Shown: positions 9,801-18,561, numbered from the stretch's first letter. The stretch is 64,000 bases of DNA from Thalassospira sp. MCCC 1A03138 (GCF_002115785.1 NZ_JFJY01000012.1:59006-123005), one strand, 5' to 3'. Translations and numbers: made by a program. The notes: generated by a model from the letters alone, not told the origin.

Positions 9801-12800
9801 GCACTTGCCTCCCAGCAAGAAACCAGCCTGACGAAACGAGCGCTGAATTCCATTGTCATCTTTTTTGCTCAAGCCCAGCCAGATATCCACGATTACACCG
9901 CCTATCAGTTTTATGGCTCTCTTAAAGGCATTGCTCAGCATCTGGTGGACATAGCCGAAACTTGCGAGCAAACAGCGTTCAATGAATTTATTGCGAAAGT
10001 CGATGAAAAGCTCATGCTCGGCAACAATAACCTTGCGAACTCAGAGGGTTTTCAGGTCGAGTTTGCAAAAGCTGTTTTCGACGTCAATGGAGATGCTGAT
10101 GCGGCGAAAACGCGTATTGATCGTGCACGGGCTAAGGTACGGGTCGACCGCACTCCCCATGAGGCAGTAGATACCCATGTATCACTCACTAACGCATACT
10201 GTCACATTGGCCTCATTGACGAAGCCCGTGCCACACTTGATGTTATGCACGAAGATACGTTCGGCTATTGGTTACGGGCTAAGAAGGAGCCACAGTACGT
10301 TTTTTGGGCTTGGTCGTTCCTGAAAGCCTGTGCGAGTTCTCCAGGCAATATGGAAGGCTCTTCCCTTGCCTTCGCGCAGTTAATTCTTGGTATGGACGAA
10401 ACTGCGGGGGCTGATACGGCAGCCCGGTTGGTTCCTGATGTCTTGGAAGGTGCAGGGGTGAGTCCTTGCGTTCTTGCAGGTGTCACTAATAGGTTACTCC
10501 AGAGTGATCTGGCCTCTTGGGAGCGCATTGTGGAAGCTGCGCTTGCCTCGATCGCTAAGCATGACCGAACTCTGTCCGGTTTAACCATAATCGCGTGTGC
10601 TTACCTGATCGTGCCGTTCGCAGCAGGTGGGATTGAGCGATGCCTGAAGATAGCTCTTCCTGCGCTGACACCTGATGAAAGGGCGGGGCCAATCTCAATT
10701 CTTCTATCCTCGATCCAGCGCTGGTGTCCTCCCTCACAACGCGAGAGCATTCTTAAAATGATTCTGGAGTTCGCTCCAGAAGCCAAACCCTTGATCGAAC
10801 CGATGATAGAGTGTGCTGCTGAAGTCGCAGAAACGCTTCGCACAGTTACACACGGCGAACCGAGAAGCCATAGCTCTGAAAGCAGCGTCTATGGTGAGAT
10901 AAAGGCGGATTCCTTAGAAGCACTTCTTGCGGTCGGCGACGGAGAATCAACCTACGGTGATAAGATTGATTATTCATATGCCCGCGCTGCTGAAGCTCTC
11001 ATCCAGAGTTCAAACAAGAAAGAAATTGAGGATTTCCTCTCCAAGCGCCCCCACATCATTGCAGACGCCAAAACCGCTTGTGCAATTTCACGCCGATACC
11101 TACAGTTCGGTCTCCGTAAGCAGGCAGAGAAATACTTTGAGATTGCCGAAAATGCTGCTTTGTCCGGGTACTGGTCATCATTCATGGGCGGTCAGAAACT
11201 TGCGGTGCAGCAGCTTCGGCTGGAACTAGAAGGAAAAGCCGCGATAGACAAAGGCTTTGATTCCTTAGTCAATGAGCTCTCTGCAGGCCAGACATACGGC
11301 AGTTCGCTTTTCTTAAATCTCAATGAAGTACTTGAACTGATTGCAGATCCCATTCCTTATCGGGAGCTATGGAATGAGACGGAAGAGCACCTAAAGGCAT
11401 ATCGCGAGTTTCGGTTCGCCAGACCGGTCGAGATAATCGAAAGCGTTCATACATACTCCGACGTCCTCGCCTTCATAGTTGCCTATGCTTTCAAGCTGTG
11501 CTGTCCAGAAGTCACCATTCATGCGCGACGAGCTGCACGCCTGATTTCAGATAGAAGTTCAGGCGAAGACTTCGTTTCTAAGCTGGCACTTTATTTGAGA
11601 GACTGCCCTGATGGATTGCGCGAGTATGCGGCCATACTGGACAGTCTGCGAGCGACGCCATCTTTGCGTTCATTCGTCGTCAAAGAGGCACAAATGCTCA
11701 CTGGGGATGACGACTTTATCGTCTCGACAATAGGGAGAAAGGTGCTGAATGATTTAGAGGAGGAAATAGAAGAACTCCCGGCAACTGAATTACCTGCCTT
11801 CTATACCCTTTTTCCGTCTAACTCCGACCAGGCAGACAATTTCGATCCCCCCCCTGGACTACTCTCTGGAAACCGACCTATTTGGTCAGATGACCCGTGG
11901 ACTTGGACATCGATGCTAAGAGGTCCACTTCGTCTCCTTACGAATGCTAGTGATGTACCTTTAGAGATGCTGCGCAGGCGATGCGCAAGCTTTATGAGCA
12001 AAGAAGGCGGGAAAGCCGCCTTCGGGCCAGAAATTGAGGACAAGATTTTAGAACAACTCCGCAGATTGAATCTGCAATTTGCTTATCGGAGACCGATGGC
12101 ATCGTCATGTCTCCGCGCATTTGGAAAAGTTGTACGAGAACTGGAACGTGCCGATGCCGTAGATCAGAGAGTTTTTCGAGCTCTTTGGGATGAAATTGGT
12201 GGACCGTCTCTTTTTAGCTTCCCTCCTGAGAATACTCCTAGGCCAGACTGGCTGGAATGGCCAACTGTACCCACGCAGAAGTATGGCGGAATCGACGACA
12301 ATCAATGGCTCGAGCTGTGCGATTATATGCTTCAGTCAACGTTATTGTCGGATGAATTTATTCTGGCTGAAGATTCCTATTTCGAGGTATATGCCGCTCG
12401 TGCATCAGCCGACATTCATCGAACGATCTTGCCTAGCAATGTTAATGTGACAGAAGGTATCATAGGATTACCACGGCTTTTCTCATACGACTACCTTCGG
12501 CCAATGTACAAGCGAGAGGAAAGTCCCCTCGTTTGCCGCCTTCCTGGAAATCTCTTTGAAGACTTCGGCAACGACACCATCACGGTTTGCCCCTTTGTTG
12601 CGCAAAAACTCGGTTGGCAACGAAGTGATACCAATCCGCTTGAGTTGCATGACTCTTTGGGAAACCTTGCTGCTAGAACCATCCGATGGGTGGAAGGTAC
12701 CAAGCTTAAAACTCTATATGACGCAGAGAGATATGGCACGGGACAGCTACTAATTCTGTCGTCTGCCGGAAGGACTCAACTTGAGGCAACAGTGGGTCCG

Positions 12801-12884
12801 TTAAACTTAGCAGCAAGGGTCATCGCAACTTTTTCAGGAGAACAGGAGAAAAACTTCCGTCGTGAGGTCGTTGCGGCTGATTAG
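6894..12884 (+). CDS. Giant STAND-type NTPase with N-terminal nuclease-like domain (Avs-like candidate)
   Basis: 1996 residues in one uninterrupted frame. Residues about 19-200 resemble the Cap4/DUF4297-type dsDNA endonuclease: GYWKQYEY at the start, an acidic D54-D55, then QVK with K70, as in PD-(D/E)xK enzymes. A P-loop NTPase follows, with Walker A GPPGTGKST (282-290) and Walker B LIVIDGLD (375-382). From about 560 to the end the chain is helical with TPR-like character, which in Avs proteins is the sensor that binds a phage protein. This order (effector, STAND NTPase, long repeat sensor) is the Avs design. The sensor has no recognised family. It is monocistronic and lies in an accessory region beside a PIN operon. 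Antiphage function is inferred from architecture. Confidence 0.6.
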   Translation: MVTKKNRAQSTGETTAITGYWKQYEYSACVLYKLMQDGLLNAISIAEPAACIFDDLVLHTNGGILATQVKSEKSATYVSLRTELKDSLIAEMATSWLSLKERVETGEVNLRYIFAGLFSTSDTALANSNAQGARHSAAFADFISRTELCDDVIASSVWSDTLTDLRIRSGLDQLDFLEFLNHLDLKDERELQANALSNFGPIDRSKAAEVLSLIPRLVRASTPGQRYTEQDLINKLGWRSRLSQHNLHVFPVPPDYQENEATERKLIDLIERTTQGYIALIGPPGTGKSTLLQRGLFSNQSYSISRYLAFLPGQRQGLGRAEASEFLNDIIAELRSQGFYASKFTNDNLSGLRNEFVGQLEAAGSRYSTSGRKTLIVIDGLDHVPREENPVASFLAELPAAAAVPEGVIFILGTQRIELPGLQTTIIQQTKEAGRSVAIEPLSKASIFALADAANLPSFVDREVLFEITSGHPLTARYFIEALRSVTEAEVALKILSDIDGLGRSLQQIYERVWQKLDTAPSSRSALALLARAEGTLSCEQLADVCSEEVVDDVITTAGFLLLTDQQDRLSIFHNSFRLFIVQETGRKFGKPSINTEKDIHSKLALIAGKAQPSDPQYWYQLRYLSRAGNLDGVLALGTADYFRRSLRSFRPSGEVYTDLRLTYAAVNPTRDPVLLLNRLLLEKEIDYRLDAVSSLDFIELLLKLGDVELATRHALEDRENGEGWLKLVDHFWLMGDIERARQVFLANEPLEVLFSGEGFDPHSAMNLARGWIERAQRFRPLAKLGELIDSLVIQTHSIDDDKGSQTRRELKFSLALGTVCDQRITDFSEIKTLLKLTDHEIACLAVQAAEFAFQEKRQEDARECLVLASSKLGTTHQFWRRAAALIAWKLGDLTLAVKLASALTVPRLTRHNAIQNNLGDFSQAIIETAFLSKILDVALPEESRTRDSEDSTLLANAHTKLCEIGTLKALASQQETSLTKRALNSIVIFFAQAQPDIHDYTAYQFYGSLKGIAQHLVDIAETCEQTAFNEFIAKVDEKLMLGNNNLANSEGFQVEFAKAVFDVNGDADAAKTRIDRARAKVRVDRTPHEAVDTHVSLTNAYCHIGLIDEARATLDVMHEDTFGYWLRAKKEPQYVFWAWSFLKACASSPGNMEGSSLAFAQLILGMDETAGADTAARLVPDVLEGAGVSPCVLAGVTNRLLQSDLASWERIVEAALASIAKHDRTLSGLTIIACAYLIVPFAAGGIERCLKIALPALTPDERAGPISILLSSIQRWCPPSQRESILKMILEFAPEAKPLIEPMIECAAEVAETLRTVTHGEPRSHSSESSVYGEIKADSLEALLAVGDGESTYGDKIDYSYARAAEALIQSSNKKEIEDFLSKRPHIIADAKTACAISRRYLQFGLRKQAEKYFEIAENAALSGYWSSFMGGQKLAVQQLRLELEGKAAIDKGFDSLVNELSAGQTYGSSLFLNLNEVLELIADPIPYRELWNETEEHLKAYREFRFARPVEIIESVHTYSDVLAFIVAYAFKLCCPEVTIHARRAARLISDRSSGEDFVSKLALYLRDCPDGLREYAAILDSLRATPSLRSFVVKEAQMLTGDDDFIVSTIGRKVLNDLEEEIEELPATELPAFYTLFPSNSDQADNFDPPPGLLSGNRPIWSDDPWTWTSMLRGPLRLLTNASDVPLEMLRRRCASFMSKEGGKAAFGPEIEDKILEQLRRLNLQFAYRRPMASSCLRAFGKVVRELERADAVDQRVFRALWDEIGGPSLFSFPPENTPRPDWLEWPTVPTQKYGGIDDNQWLELCDYMLQSTLLSDEFILAEDSYFEVYAARASADIHRTILPSNVNVTEGIIGLPRLFSYDYLRPMYKREESPLVCRLPGNLFEDFGNDTITVCPFVAQKLGWQRSDTNPLELHDSLGNLAARTIRWVEGTKLKTLYDAERYGTGQLLILSSAGRTQLEATVGPLNLAARVIATFSGEQEKNFRREVVAAD

Positions 12885-13022
12885 CGCTCGGAAAAAAAGC
12901 TGCCCTGATGTGACTTTTCTGTCATGATGAGCAAACTATGTGACCATCTTTCTGATGATGGGCCTTATGCTCCGTCCAGCTGGTTTAGGTGGGGGTTTAT
13001 TGAGTAGCGATCGCGAGCACCA

Positions 13023-14111
13023 TTACATGTCGAGCTTTGGTCCGGTTTGCTTTTTGATTACATTATCTATTCTTTGTTTTGGCTTACTCAACGGCGAGAC
13101 AGCGCTTTCGTGACCAGATTGCGCCATGAGTAATAGCGCCTCTTCGTGAGCCTGTTCTCTGATTTCAGCAGAGTGCGCCCCTGGTACATCAAGCCTTCCA
13201 CTATTATAAAACTCTTCGGCTATAGCGAGCTTGCACTGAGCAACAAGCACTTCATGCCTAGGCGCAGAAATAATCTCAAGCTTTTTTAATGCCTGATGAT
13301 AGGAGGCCAATGGTCGGGGAATTTCGGGTGTTACGCGCTCTGTCTGCTCGGGGTCGAGCTGGCTTCTTTCTGCACTGCTCTTTCTTGCATGCGCTTGAGA
13401 GAAGACTGCATATCTTGCTTCAATGATTCGAGTTCGGATGGCGTCAACCGAAGGGGATTTTCGGAGGTGGCCGGCTTCGCCTTGAGTGAGCTGGTCGATG
13501 CCATATCCAAATGTCTCCTTCCAAAAATCATTCATGGCAGAGCCATGTTTCTGATCAATAGCCTCTAACATACTTGGTTTCACGGCGATGTTCAATGCAC
13601 CTAGATGCGCCGTCATTACAGCCGCAGCAATCACATTGCCGCCCCTGTTCTCCAGAAAGCCACGTAATGATGCAATAGTACCGCCCATTGTCAGCGTATC
13701 GTCGAAAACCAGATATTTGCCTCCCTTCTTAACGGGACCATCGAATGACGGATTGAATGCAAGGCGGTAATCGGCACCTTCGCCGGTTCTGGCGACACGC
13801 TCCGTTTGGAATATAGAAACATCAACGTCCAGCCCCAACCTCTTGCCGACTTCAAACGCCATTGCCAACGGTATTTTATTATGTCCGGAAGCCTCCTCAG
13901 CAAGCACAGGTACTATTCGCGGCTGATCGTTTCCTATTATGTTTCGGATCTGATCAATCGTTCCGTTGCGCAGGAGACGTTCCGCCAAGTCATGGGCAGC
14001 ATCCGTATCACCAGCTTTGGCGAGTGTATATTCCGGCTGCTGTTGCAGCTCTCCCAGATCGCCATTTCGGATAACAGCTGGGAAATTGCCCCATGGTGAA
14101 CGTTCGGCCAT
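13023..14111 (-). CDS. Phosphoribosyltransferase-like protein
   Basis: 362 residues. The segment KYLVFDDTLTMGGTIASLRGF is the PRPP-binding loop of type I phosphoribosyltransferases (hydrophobic strand, two acidic residues, T-x-x-GG-T). The preceding region, with a conserved lysine/arginine-rich flexible stretch, fits the same fold. The C-terminal 130 residues are charged and helical and resemble no enzyme known to me. It lies 38 bases after the ADP-ribosyltransferase-like gene on the same strand, so the two form a likely operon. PRTase domains with unusual extensions occur on conjugative elements with unknown substrates; a nucleotide-salvage role is not supported by context. Confidence 0.6.
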   Translation of the reverse strand: MAERSPWGNFPAVIRNGDLGELQQQPEYTLAKAGDTDAAHDLAERLLRNGTIDQIRNIIGNDQPRIVPVLAEEASGHNKIPLAMAFEVGKRLGLDVDVSIFQTERVARTGEGADYRLAFNPSFDGPVKKGGKYLVFDDTLTMGGTIASLRGFLENRGGNVIAAAVMTAHLGALNIAVKPSMLEAIDQKHGSAMNDFWKETFGYGIDQLTQGEAGHLRKSPSVDAIRTRIIEARYAVFSQAHARKSSAERSQLDPEQTERVTPEIPRPLASYHQALKKLEIISAPRHEVLVAQCKLAIAEEFYNSGRLDVPGAHSAEIREQAHEEALLLMAQSGHESAVSPLSKPKQRIDNVIKKQTGPKLDM

Positions 14112-14149
14112 TTGTCTATTTAACCCCAGAGTCTAAATGCCTTCAAAAC

Positions 14150-14794
14150 CTACTCTGTAACATCCGGCTCAGGATAAGCGATCTCCCAACACTTATTGAA
14201 AGACATGTTGTCGATGTGTTGTTGTGGATCAAAAAAAGTTCCAGCAAGACTGCTTTCTAGGTCTTCACGTGATAATTCTGTGTAACTTAGTCGAGTTAGT
14301 CCAGCTAAGTTCGGCGACACCACGCAAAGCGATATAGAACCTCGGTCTTCAACATTGTTCGGATATAGGAAGGCTTTAATGCCTTTAGCCAAAAAGGCAT
14401 CCCTAACGCCATCCAGATTGAAGTGGAGTTCGTGATCGATCTCATTTTTTTCCTTGCCCTTCATAATTTGATGATGGTGTTCATAAAACTGAATGAAGTA
14501 ACCATTGTTGCGCGAGTATCCGCAAATATCGTCAAGCGCTTTGGCAAGAGCCAATTTCGTCGTACTGCCGAAATCCTTTGAGGCTTTCGGCCATTTTTTT
14601 TCAGTAAATTCAACAGCATGCAGCCTAGGTGCAGTAACGGTTAGGTTGGAATGGCGAAACCCACCATTCCGATCTCGTGGATGACGTCGCAATTGTTTAC
14701 CAATCGCGTCCATCCCTGCCTTCTCCGTACCGAAATGTGTAAAGATTGGAAACGTATCGAACTTATAGATGCTGCCGTGATACCAAACGTCCAT
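14150..14794 (-). CDS. ADP-ribosyltransferase-like protein
   Basis: 214 residues from ATG 14794, chosen because GAAGGTGG sits just upstream; the frame is open to 14815. The N-terminus WYHGS resembles the first core motif (H-G-S/T) of ADP-ribosyltransferases. HFGTEKAG follows, and late in the protein YPNNVEDRGSISLCVVSP resembles the strand with the catalytic glutamate (polyvalent-protein ART type). Such domains move ADP-ribose from NAD to a target. It is cotranscribed with the PRTase-like gene. Motif similarity is moderate, so a toxin or modification role is a hypothesis. Confidence 0.45.
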   Translation of the reverse strand: MDVWYHGSIYKFDTFPIFTHFGTEKAGMDAIGKQLRRHPRDRNGGFRHSNLTVTAPRLHAVEFTEKKWPKASKDFGSTTKLALAKALDDICGYSRNNGYFIQFYEHHHQIMKGKEKNEIDHELHFNLDGVRDAFLAKGIKAFLYPNNVEDRGSISLCVVSPNLAGLTRLSYTELSREDLESSLAGTFFDPQQHIDNMSFNKCWEIAYPEPDVTE

Positions 14795-14830
14795 ACCAGC
14801 CACCTTCTTTATCAAAATGCACCAACGGCT

Positions 14831-14955
14831 GATGTTATCGACAGTAACATCTTGTGTCAGTTTCCTTTTTACCCGTTGAGCACGACTTGTCGTGCGAATA
14901 AGGCAGGATGAGTATGAAATGCTCGTTCAGTACCGGTACTGAACCTATCCTGCCT
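14831..14955. repeat. Cluster of four dyads upstream of the serine recombinase
   Basis: This intergenic stretch holds GATGTTA/TAACATC (14831-14837, 14845-14851), GCACGAC/GTCGTGC (14880-14886, 14889-14895), AGGCAGGAT/ATCCTGCCT (14901-14909, 14947-14955) and, inside the last pair, a perfect 20-bp palindrome GTTCAGTACCGGTACTGAAC (14925-14944). All arms are exact. Such density is far above background and lies just before the serine recombinase, so a recombination or operator site is likely. Confidence 0.6.
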
Positions 14956-14986
14956 AAGAAACGACAGGGTAAAGTTGTGCGAAGTT

Positions 14987-15022
14987 CTGCAAACATCTGC
15001 AATCTCTTGCAAACTCCTGCAA
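14987..15022 (+). repeat. Four tandem 10-bp direct repeats (CTGCAA motif)
   Basis: YTGCAA hexamers begin at 14987, 14997, 15007 (TTGCAA) and 15017, exactly 10 bases apart, so they face the same side of the helix. An inverted copy, TTGCAG, occurs at 15046-15051. They sit between the dyad cluster and the start of the serine recombinase. They could be accessory sites for the recombinase or iterons for a DNA-binding protein. Confidence 0.65.
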
Positions 15023-15148
15023 TGTGGCCGAAACCCTCCAAACTGTTGCAGTCCGCGAGATTTTGGGCGAAAACCCTGCGCTTACATATCGCTTGCACAC
15101 CTGTTTCTGCGCCGTGTAATCAAAAAAGAGAAACGCAGGGGACCTCAC

Positions 15149-16771
15149 GTGAGAGTTGCGATTTACGCACGCCATTCGACAGACCGCCAGACCACCAGCA
15201 GCCAAGACCAGATACTGAGGTGTGAGGGCTATTGTGAAGCCAAACAATATACGATCGAAGACGTGTATTATGATGAAGCGTTCTCGGGTGCCCATATGGA
15301 AAATCGTTCAGGTATAAACAACCTTCTCATGGGAGCCTTTGACGGTCGTTTCGACAGAGTGGTTACAGAAGATCTGTCACGCATTAGCCGCGATCAGGCC
15401 GATACAGCGAACTTCTTTAAAAAGATGGTCTTCCTTGGCATTGATGTCGAAACGATTTCTGAAGGTGTCATTGGCGAGCTGCATATCGGCCTGAAAAGCA
15501 CGATGAATGCTCTTTACCTGAAGGATCTCTCAGACAAGACGCATCGAGGCATGATTGCTTCAGTATTAAGAGGTGGTGTTCCCGGTGGACGAACCTTTGG
15601 ATATGAAATTGTTCGAGCACTCGACAGCAACGGAGAACTGATCCGAGGTAAGCGTCGCATTGTCGAGGAAGAAGCCGAAGTTATCCGGGAAATTTTCAGA
15701 CTGTATTCAACCGGCAGCAAGCTTCAGCATATCTGCACTATTCTCGACCGGAAAGGGATCGCGGCACCTTCTGGTGGCAAGTGGGCACCAACGACATTGG
15801 TAGGATCGCGCATTCGCAAAACCGGCCTGCTCCGCAACACGCTTTACAAGGGCGTGGTGACGTTTAACAGGATGCAATATCGCAAGCACCCCGAGACGGG
15901 CAAGAAGCTCGCGGTTCTCCGTCCGGAAAGCGAATGGATACAAGTCCCCGTCCCCGAGCTGAAAATCATCGAAGAACAGGAATTTGATGCGATTCAGGCG
16001 CAACTGGATGAAAGGTCATCCAAGGTGGCGGAATATCGAAAAACCGCCAGCATGCGATCACCTGAAGAAACAGACCAGATATCAAAAACACGGATCAGGC
16101 ACTGGCGACAAAGACAGATCAAGTCGACAGGAAAGGTTGTTGCGGTTTTTGCCGGGCGTCTCAGATGTGCCGAACATGACACCACAATCACAGCGGCTTG
16201 GGCGGATCGTTATTCCTGCAAGAAAAAAGGCTGCCCGAACCGTGCGATCCGTTACGAAGAGCTGTGCGATGTTATCATTCGTGAGGCCCTGCGCCTGACT
16301 TGTGCGGACATCGAGGCACATTATAGTCATGAAGCCATAGCGGAAAGACGGAACAGGCTGGAAAAGCAAATCAGCGAAGCCGAACAAAAATTGCAAGGAA
16401 TGCGAGATCGCGCCGCCCATGCACTGAACACGTTCAAGGTGAATAGCGACAGTGCCGAGTTAAAAGCTTGGTTTGACGACAACACCGAACAGATGCGCCT
16501 CGCAAAGCTTGAAATTGCGCGATTAAAGCGGTCTCTTGAAGAGATAAAGGCACCGGCAAATATCGCCGATATCCATAAACGATTTAACGCTTTGATATCC
16601 AGACTGCAGGTCTGGTCGCGTGAACCCGAGACAGTTTCGCAGCTCCGGCACATGATGAAGAGATACACCATAACAGCAAAATGGGATCATGCGGGCCTCC
16701 GCTGGTATAGAACCTGTGAAATTGAATATGACTTTGAGGCCATGGCGCGGGTACTTGGCAAAAAGAAATGA
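15149..16771 (+). CDS. Large serine recombinase
   Basis: About 540 residues from GTG 15149, which has AGGGGA just upstream; the frame is open further back but family similarity begins here. The resolvase domain has the nucleophile at S10 in IYARHSTDRQ, and VTEDLSRISRD supplies catalytic arginines. A recombinase domain (about 155-270), a zinc ribbon with cysteines from about 340 to 365, and a coiled coil near 400-460 complete the phage-integrase-like large serine recombinase layout. It would cut and exchange DNA through a covalent serine intermediate. It may move a segment of the surrounding accessory region or resolve the replicon. No second attachment site was recognised. Confidence 0.85.
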   Translation: MRVAIYARHSTDRQTTSSQDQILRCEGYCEAKQYTIEDVYYDEAFSGAHMENRSGINNLLMGAFDGRFDRVVTEDLSRISRDQADTANFFKKMVFLGIDVETISEGVIGELHIGLKSTMNALYLKDLSDKTHRGMIASVLRGGVPGGRTFGYEIVRALDSNGELIRGKRRIVEEEAEVIREIFRLYSTGSKLQHICTILDRKGIAAPSGGKWAPTTLVGSRIRKTGLLRNTLYKGVVTFNRMQYRKHPETGKKLAVLRPESEWIQVPVPELKIIEEQEFDAIQAQLDERSSKVAEYRKTASMRSPEETDQISKTRIRHWRQRQIKSTGKVVAVFAGRLRCAEHDTTITAAWADRYSCKKKGCPNRAIRYEELCDVIIREALRLTCADIEAHYSHEAIAERRNRLEKQISEAEQKLQGMRDRAAHALNTFKVNSDSAELKAWFDDNTEQMRLAKLEIARLKRSLEEIKAPANIADIHKRFNALISRLQVWSREPETVSQLRHMMKRYTITAKWDHAGLRWYRTCEIEYDFEAMARVLGKKK

Positions 16772-16794
16772 AACCGGCAAAATTCTGCCGGTTT
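16771..16794 (+). terminator. Hairpin after the serine recombinase
   Basis: AAACCGGCA and TGCCGGTTT form a 9-bp stem around a 6-nt loop, starting on the last base of the recombinase stop codon. There is no strong T-run. The same CCGGCAA core recurs in hairpins at 58874-58891 and 61260-61281. Confidence 0.55.
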
Positions 16795-16832
16795 CCGTCT
16801 ATGTCGTTTGGATCATAATATCCCTTCCCGCC

Positions 16833-17111
16833 CTAACCGGGCTGTTCATCGTCACCAAACTCTCCACTCGGATCAGCCCGATCCAATAGCATCGGACATT
16901 CCTGCCCCGGCCGGTTTGGCATATAGCCGATATCAGTCATGTCACCTTCATGTTCGATCCGACCATTCCAGCGAATGTCATAATGAACGGCTATTTGTTC
17001 AGCCAATTGCTCTTGCAACCGGTTTATAGCGTCCAGCGTAGAACCGATTGCCGGGCTTTCAATATGCTGTCGATTGGCGGTGATAAATGCGATGGATATG
17101 TATTTGGTCAT
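16833..17111 (-). CDS. Small hypothetical protein
   Basis: 92 residues; not recognised. Short beta-like N-terminus (MTKYISIAFIT), then a helix with NRLQEQLAEQIAVHYDIRW and an acidic C-terminus. It lies 30 bases after the stop of the 197-residue gene on the same strand, so the two probably form an operon. No membrane segment or metal motif is visible. Confidence 0.5.
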   Translation of the reverse strand: MTKYISIAFITANRQHIESPAIGSTLDAINRLQEQLAEQIAVHYDIRWNGRIEHEGDMTDIGYMPNRPGQECPMLLDRADPSGEFGDDEQPG

Positions 17112-17141
17112 GTCTTTTTCCTGTCGTCTTTATCCGGCAGA

Positions 17142-17735
17142 TCAAAACTGAAAACCGATTTGGCCTTTGTTGTCGGTCTGCGTTGGGATGCCCTGAAATG
17201 CTGTCCATGAGGGCTTTGCGAAATCAGGCAGCGAATTGCTTCGTCCCTGCCGGTATTCGATTTCAATATTTGCCATCTTCTCGGCTTCTGCGTATTCGCA
17301 AAAGATTGCGGCAGCTGCTTCCTTAACGCTGAGTGGCGGCCATTCCATATAGAAATGCGAGCGATATCCTGTCTCGGAAATAAAGGGCAGGCCAAGATCG
17401 ATGGCCGTAAACCCAAAGCTGCTGCATATATCCAGCGGACAGGTGAAATCGACCAATGCCCGACCATGTCTGGTTTCCAGAACAAACAACCCGTTCTGCC
17501 CCCAATGCGGCTCTTGACCGGCTTTGGCCGCAAGTGCTGCTGTGATGGCTGTTCCTGCCCCATCGTCGGCAAAACTGCCAAAGCTGCCATTTTCCCCATT
17601 GGTCTTCGTAATAAGAGCGCGGAAAGACCTCGAAGCCTCATTTGCGGCATCACCATCATTCGCCCTGACTGCAGCATGAAATTCAAGGGCGATACGCTTG
17701 GCGGTATCAATATCTCTGTCCGTTACCTTATGCAT
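17142..17735 (-). CDS. Hypothetical protein
   Basis: 197 residues from the ATG at 17735 (an ATG at 17750 is also possible). It begins with a helical, alanine-rich region (DTAKRIALEFHAAVRANDGDAA), followed by a mixed region with GQNGLFVLETRHGRALVDF. It has no signal peptide. The pattern is typical of plasmid-borne proteins of unknown function encoded near mobilization genes. It is the upstream partner of the 92-residue gene. Confidence 0.55.
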   Translation of the reverse strand: MHKVTDRDIDTAKRIALEFHAAVRANDGDAANEASRSFRALITKTNGENGSFGSFADDGAGTAITAALAAKAGQEPHWGQNGLFVLETRHGRALVDFTCPLDICSSFGFTAIDLGLPFISETGYRSHFYMEWPPLSVKEAAAAIFCEYAEAEKMANIEIEYRQGRSNSLPDFAKPSWTAFQGIPTQTDNKGQIGFQF

Positions 17736-18193
17736 TGTTCTGATCCCCATAGAGACAACTGGCTGGCCGATCTGGCCGGTTCAACTTCTTCCCGTCGTCT
17801 CAAAAGGGTGAATGCCGTCAAGCTGAATATGGGATGTTCGCGACCGTTAAGGCGCGAACAGGGACCCTGATTCTGCTTTACGGCAGAGGGCGAAGCCCTT
17901 CCTTCGACCGATCCTGAAGATCAATGCCTCAAGGGTACCTGGTACGTGCCTGAAAGGATGTTGTCCGCGATGCTATCGGCAGGGCCAACCGTTACCCGTA
18001 AGGGCCGTATTCCGGTATACATGCTTGCGAGTGAGGTTGGCCGGTGTCGCGCCTGGCGCGGCACCGGTCTATCGAACCAAAGTGCAGCCGAAAGAAAGAG
18101 CGTGCTTGATCTGGCCTGCTTCAATCCATAGAGCCGTGACCTGTTCCGGTCCTATGATGCTTGAGACACCTGCCAAAATTCAAGCCGTCAATC

Positions 18194-18209
18194 TGGATTG
18201 CACAATCCA
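18194..18209. repeat. Palindromic site, copy 1 (TGGATTGCACAATCCA)
   Basis: 16-bp near-perfect dyad, identical in its arms to the copy at 18544-18561. The two lie 350 bases apart in a gene-free region. Probably a protein-binding site. Confidence 0.6.
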
Positions 18210-18486
18210 TAGTCGATTAGGTTATGGAAAATGCTGGGAACATTTGTTGCGCAAAGCATTCTTCAGAACAATTTGTAGATCACGGTAAGAAACGCAGCAC
18301 ACAAAAAACCAAATTCAAGCAATCTTCCCATGTATCCTCCTTTTCAACACGGGGTGTATCCATCGGCATCACCGATGCCAAATTCAGAATACCCTTGTTG
18401 AAACGGTTGATTTTCACGTCTAGAGGCGAATTTCGCATGCTAACTGGGCAGACCTCGCCCTTACGAAAGCAAAAAATGAACAAAGT

Positions 18487-18502
18487 ATATTTAATCAGTA
18501 CC
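18487..18502 (+). promoter_or_regulatory. Dispersed 16-base motif, copy a
   Basis: ATATTTAATCAGTACC matches most positions of the motif found near parA, proQ and the nuclease gene in the 59.0-61.2 kb region. It is the only copy seen in the left half of the window. Confidence 0.4.
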
Positions 18503-18543
18503 AAATATATATTGAATGAATACTAGTTTGAGTTTTACAACTT

Positions 18544-18561
18544 GTGGATTGCGCAATCCAC
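18544..18561. repeat. Palindromic site, copy 2 (GTGGATTGCGCAATCCAC)
   Basis: 18-bp perfect palindrome whose 16-base core differs from the copy at 18194-18209 only in the centre. It lies about 40 bases to the right of motif copy a and 170 bases upstream of the small gene at 18731. Confidence 0.65.

Noticed and set aside
14987..15022. CRISPR-like array
   Set aside because: The 10-base repeats are contiguous without spacers, so this is not a CRISPR array; none was seen elsewhere in the window.
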